Shown one piece after another: positions 14,678 through 16,903 of a stretch of DNA of 16,903 nucleotides. Where the stretch lies: contig NZ_CAUVXL010000208.1 of NCBI RefSeq assembly GCF_963555915.1, positions 1 to 16,903 on the forward strand, read 5' to 3'. The position numbers were made by a program, and so were the translations under genes. The notes beneath the pieces were generated by a model that had not been told where the DNA came from, ran no database searches, and saw only the letters and a list, made by a program, of their open reading frames with translations. The stretch is from Protofrankia sp963555915. GTDB taxonomy: Bacteria > Actinomycetota > Actinomycetes > Frankiales > Frankiaceae. Positions within the stretch are counted from its first letter, which is position 1; every line of letters starts with the position of its first letter.

Positions 14678-15972
14678 TCGTCCACGTCCAGTAGCCCGGC
14701 GGGCATTTCCAGGGTTGTGCCGGGTGGGGGTGGGGCGATCGGGTCGGCGTCCACCGTGACCAGCGCGCTCGCCGCGTCCAAGCGCTCGTTGCAGGTCAGC
14801 GCGTCGTCGGCCTGGCACACCACGAAGGAGTGACGGGCGATGTAGCCGCCCGGCGGCAGCCGCAGCGCGGTACCGGGTTCGACCATCCGGGACGCGATGA
14901 CCAGTCCGGGCGCGGCATCGGGCACCCGGACCGAGCGCACCAGGCAGTCCCGCTCCGGATACCCGAACCGGATTCCCGCGACGGTTCGCCGGGTCGCGGC
15001 GATGTCCGGCCGCTGCCCGATGGCGACGTCGACGAGCACCTCACCCGGGTCGATGCCCGTGGCGGTCCGGCCGAGAAACGGGATCAGGTCGCCGCCGAGC
15101 CGGCCGTTGATCTCAATGATCAACGGCCCCCGCTCGGTCAGCCGCACCTCGGCGTGGGTGATACCATCCTCGATCTCAAGCACCCGGTGCGCCCGCGCCA
15201 GGGTGTCCATCAGCACGGTGTCGCCCAGGAGTGGGTCGCCCGCGTCGACGACGTGGCCGATCTCCTCGAAATAGGGGTGCCCGCCGGTGCGCTTGCGGGC
15301 CACGAACATCGGCAGGTATTCGCCTTTGTGCACGGCTGCGTCGACGCTGATCTCGGGCCCCACGGCGTAGCCCTCGACGATGGCACCACCACGGTAGGAC
15401 TCGTCGCCGACCAGGCTCGCGTCCGATGCGACGGCGAAGGCGGCGTCCAGCTCAACCTCGTCGGCGGCGAAAACGACGCCCATGCTGGCGCCGAGAGCGC
15501 GCGGCTTGACCACGACCGGGTAGCCGATCCGCTCCGCCGCCGCGCGGGCCTGCCCAGCCGTGGCCGCCATCTCGAATCCCGGCTGCAGCAGACCCGCGGC
15601 GGTGAGCCGGGAACGCGTGTTGTGCTTGTCCCGGCAGCCGTGGACGCCGGGAATACTGAGGCCGGGTACGCCGAACTCGGCGGCGATCTTGGCCGCGGAC
15701 ATCACCAACGGCTCGTCCCAGCACAGCACCCCGACCACCGTGTGTCTGGCCGCCACCTCGCGGGCCGTCCCGGCCAGCAGCTCGTGGTCGAAGACGTTGA
15801 TCACAGTGATCTCGTCGAAGTAGTCGTGCTGCCAGGTGGGCTTGAGGTTGTTGATCAGAACCAGGTCGAGTCCGGCCCGTCGCGCCCGTGCGGCGGCCGA
15901 GCTGACCAGGTACTCGCGGTAGAGCTTGAGCCCGCTGCCGATCACCAACAGCACATTCTTGGAACTGTTCAT
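14674..15972 (-). CDS. ATP-grasp carboxylate-amine ligase
   Basis: A 432-aa enzyme expected to activate a carboxylate as acyl phosphate and join it to an amine, as in L-amino-acid ligases and related natural-product ATP-grasp enzymes. The N-terminal pre-ATP-grasp domain begins NVLLVIGSGLKLYREYLV, with the linker VHGCRDKHNTRSRLTAAGL. The ATP-binding region has YPVVVKPRALGASMGVVF at about 150-168. The metal-binding block is LIIEINGRLGGDLIPF, whose Glu and Asn should hold Mg. GGAGGG seven bases before ATG 15972 fixes the start; the frame is open far upstream, but that part is a shadow of the oxidase gene. The start overlaps the upstream oxidase stop (ATGA) and its stop overlaps the next start likewise. 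It is the likely bond-forming enzyme of the pathway. Confidence 0.92.
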   Translation of the reverse strand: MNSSKNVLLVIGSGLKLYREYLVSSAAARARRAGLDLVLINNLKPTWQHDYFDEITVINVFDHELLAGTAREVAARHTVVGVLCWDEPLVMSAAKIAAEFGVPGLSIPGVHGCRDKHNTRSRLTAAGLLQPGFEMAATAGQARAAAERIGYPVVVKPRALGASMGVVFAADEVELDAAFAVASDASLVGDESYRGGAIVEGYAVGPEISVDAAVHKGEYLPMFVARKRTGGHPYFEEIGHVVDAGDPLLGDTVLMDTLARAHRVLEIEDGITHAEVRLTERGPLIIEINGRLGGDLIPFLGRTATGIDPGEVLVDVAIGQRPDIAATRRTVAGIRFGYPERDCLVRSVRVPDAAPGLVIASRMVEPGTALRLPPGGYIARHSFVVCQADDALTCNERLDAASALVTVDADPIAPPPPGTTLEMPAGLLDVDE

Positions 15973-16903
15973 GCGTATTCCCTCCAGTTCGGCGATGACC
16001 TCATGACGGTCTCGGCAATTTGAGCGGCGATCAGGGGCGCGGTGCGGAACCCGTCGCCCCCGCTGGCCGCGCGTGCCCACACCACCGGGCCGAGGCGGAC
16101 CAGGCTCGCCCCGCCCGTCTCGGCGTCGACCAGGTAGTGGCACTCCTTGACCCCGTGCACGGGGTAGCGGTCCGGGTCGGTCAGGATCGCCGCCACGACC
16201 TGATCGACCCAGCTGGTCCCGGCCGGATCGGGCCGGCTCGCGCGGTCGCCCACCGAGTCGACCTCCCGACACAACGCGCTGGAGCTGACCTTCAGCAACG
16301 TTCCGTCGCCCGGAGGCAGCAACCAGGACCGGCCGTCGGTGCCGATACGCCCAGCACTGGGCGCGTCCTCCCACCAGCGAGCCAGCTCCTCGGGTGGCCG
16401 CAGATACACCATGGCCTGGCGGTGCAGCACCATCGGCAGGTCGACCAGCTCCCGCGACCACGGCCCCGCGGCGATGAGGATCAGGTCGGCGCCCAGCCGC
16501 TCACCGTCGGCCAGGACGACCTGCCCCGCGTCCGCGTCGACCGCGACGATCTCCCGCCGCGGTCGCACCGTCACCAGGGCATGCGCGTCCAGCCATCGTG
16601 CCGCGAGTGTCAGGACCCGGTCGGCGAGCAGCACGCCGGCGTCGTGCTCCAGCACTCCCGTCCAGCCGGCGGGGAACCTCATATGCGGCAACGTGTCCGG
16701 CTCGACGAGCTCGACCGACAGACCGACCTCGGCACCGATCGCGGCCACCGCGTCGACCTCGCCGGCGGGCCAGGCGGTCACCACGCCGACGCGGCGGTAG
16801 AGTCTGGTACCCAGCAGCGCCTCCAACTCCAGCCACAGACGGTGAGCCATCGCGACCCGGTGGGTGGCGGCCCGATCACCGGGGTCGAGTGCCCGGATCG
16901 TCC
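15969..16903 (-). CDS. FAD-dependent amine oxidase, DAO/monomeric sarcosine oxidase type, 5' end outside window
   Basis: About 311 C-terminal residues of an FAD amine oxidase; the N-terminal GxGxxG Rossmann motif lies past the right edge. The frame runs through the edge (ALDPGDRAATHRVAMAHRLW), so the ATG at 16850 is internal. Visible features are the substrate-domain stretch LWLELEALLGTRLYRRVGVV, LILIAAGPWSRELVDLPM, and VKECHYLVD at about 16125-16150 on the map. Its Cys aligns with the covalent-flavin Cys of monomeric sarcosine oxidase. The family-closing SGGDGFRTAPLIAAQIAE is also present. Relatives include sarcosine, pipecolate and glycine oxidases, NikD, and the DAO-like enzyme of hydrazinoacetate pathways. 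Its stop overlaps the ATP-grasp start (ATGA). Confidence 0.9.
   Translation of the reverse strand, partial: TIRALDPGDRAATHRVAMAHRLWLELEALLGTRLYRRVGVVTAWPAGEVDAVAAIGAEVGLSVELVEPDTLPHMRFPAGWTGVLEHDAGVLLADRVLTLAARWLDAHALVTVRPRREIVAVDADAGQVVLADGERLGADLILIAAGPWSRELVDLPMVLHRQAMVYLRPPEELARWWEDAPSAGRIGTDGRSWLLPPGDGTLLKVSSSALCREVDSVGDRASRPDPAGTSWVDQVVAAILTDPDRYPVHGVKECHYLVDAETGGASLVRLGPVVWARAASGGDGFRTAPLIAAQIAETVMRSSPNWREYA

Noticed and set aside
15973..16461. Upstream extension of the ATP-grasp frame to 16461.
   Set aside because: The extension is Arg/Gly/Pro-rich shadow of the DAO-type oxidase, and GGAGGG before ATG 15972 marks the true start.

Overview
The window is high-GC DNA from an actinomycete. 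Evidence is the strong G/C third-position bias, the GGAGG-type ribosome sites, and actinobacterial families such as geosmin synthase, the EshA-like family 2B encapsulin and a Streptomyces-subtilisin-inhibitor-like protein. A genus cannot be named from the sequence alone. Thirteen genes are complete and two run off the ends; most lie on the minus strand.

Left part (1-3300, minus strand): a two-gene operon of a family 2B encapsulin shell protein with an internal cyclic-nucleotide-binding-like domain, followed 40 bp later by geosmin synthase, which is cut by the left edge. The layout suggests a terpene cyclase housed in or associated with a protein nanocompartment. Upstream lie a 14-bp dyad and a block of nine 9-bp tandem repeats.

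Middle part (about 3300-7270): a gene-poor stretch of about 1.1 kb, then a secreted SSI-type protease inhibitor (+) with an unusual Glu at the predicted P1 site. After a strong hairpin come a short-chain dehydrogenase (-), a Uma2-family nuclease-like protein (-) and a RibD/DHFR-like reductase (+). These look like ordinary standalone chromosomal genes.

Right part (7268-16903, all minus): a flavoenzyme-rich set that looks like a natural-product cluster without NRPS or PKS genes in view. In transcription order: a sarcosine-oxidase/DAO-type oxidase (5' end outside the window), an ATP-grasp ligase, a small 'N-acetylglutamate synthase-like' protein, a BBE-type FAD oxidase lacking the cysteinyl flavin link, an acyl-CoA-dehydrogenase-fold monooxygenase and a family 5 solute-binding lipoprotein. 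A very strong hairpin follows, then an ornithine/lysine N-monooxygenase, a five-helix membrane protein and a flavin reductase. Stop/start overlaps of the ATGA type join the first three genes, and also join the N-monooxygenase to the membrane protein.

Inferred working model: an amino acid is N-hydroxylated, further oxidised by several flavoproteins and ligated by the ATP-grasp enzyme. The flavin reductase would feed the acyl-CoA-dehydrogenase-like monooxygenase. The product is unknown; an N-N-bonded or other N-oxidised amino-acid-derived compound is one hypothesis, and the sequence to the right of the window would be decisive.
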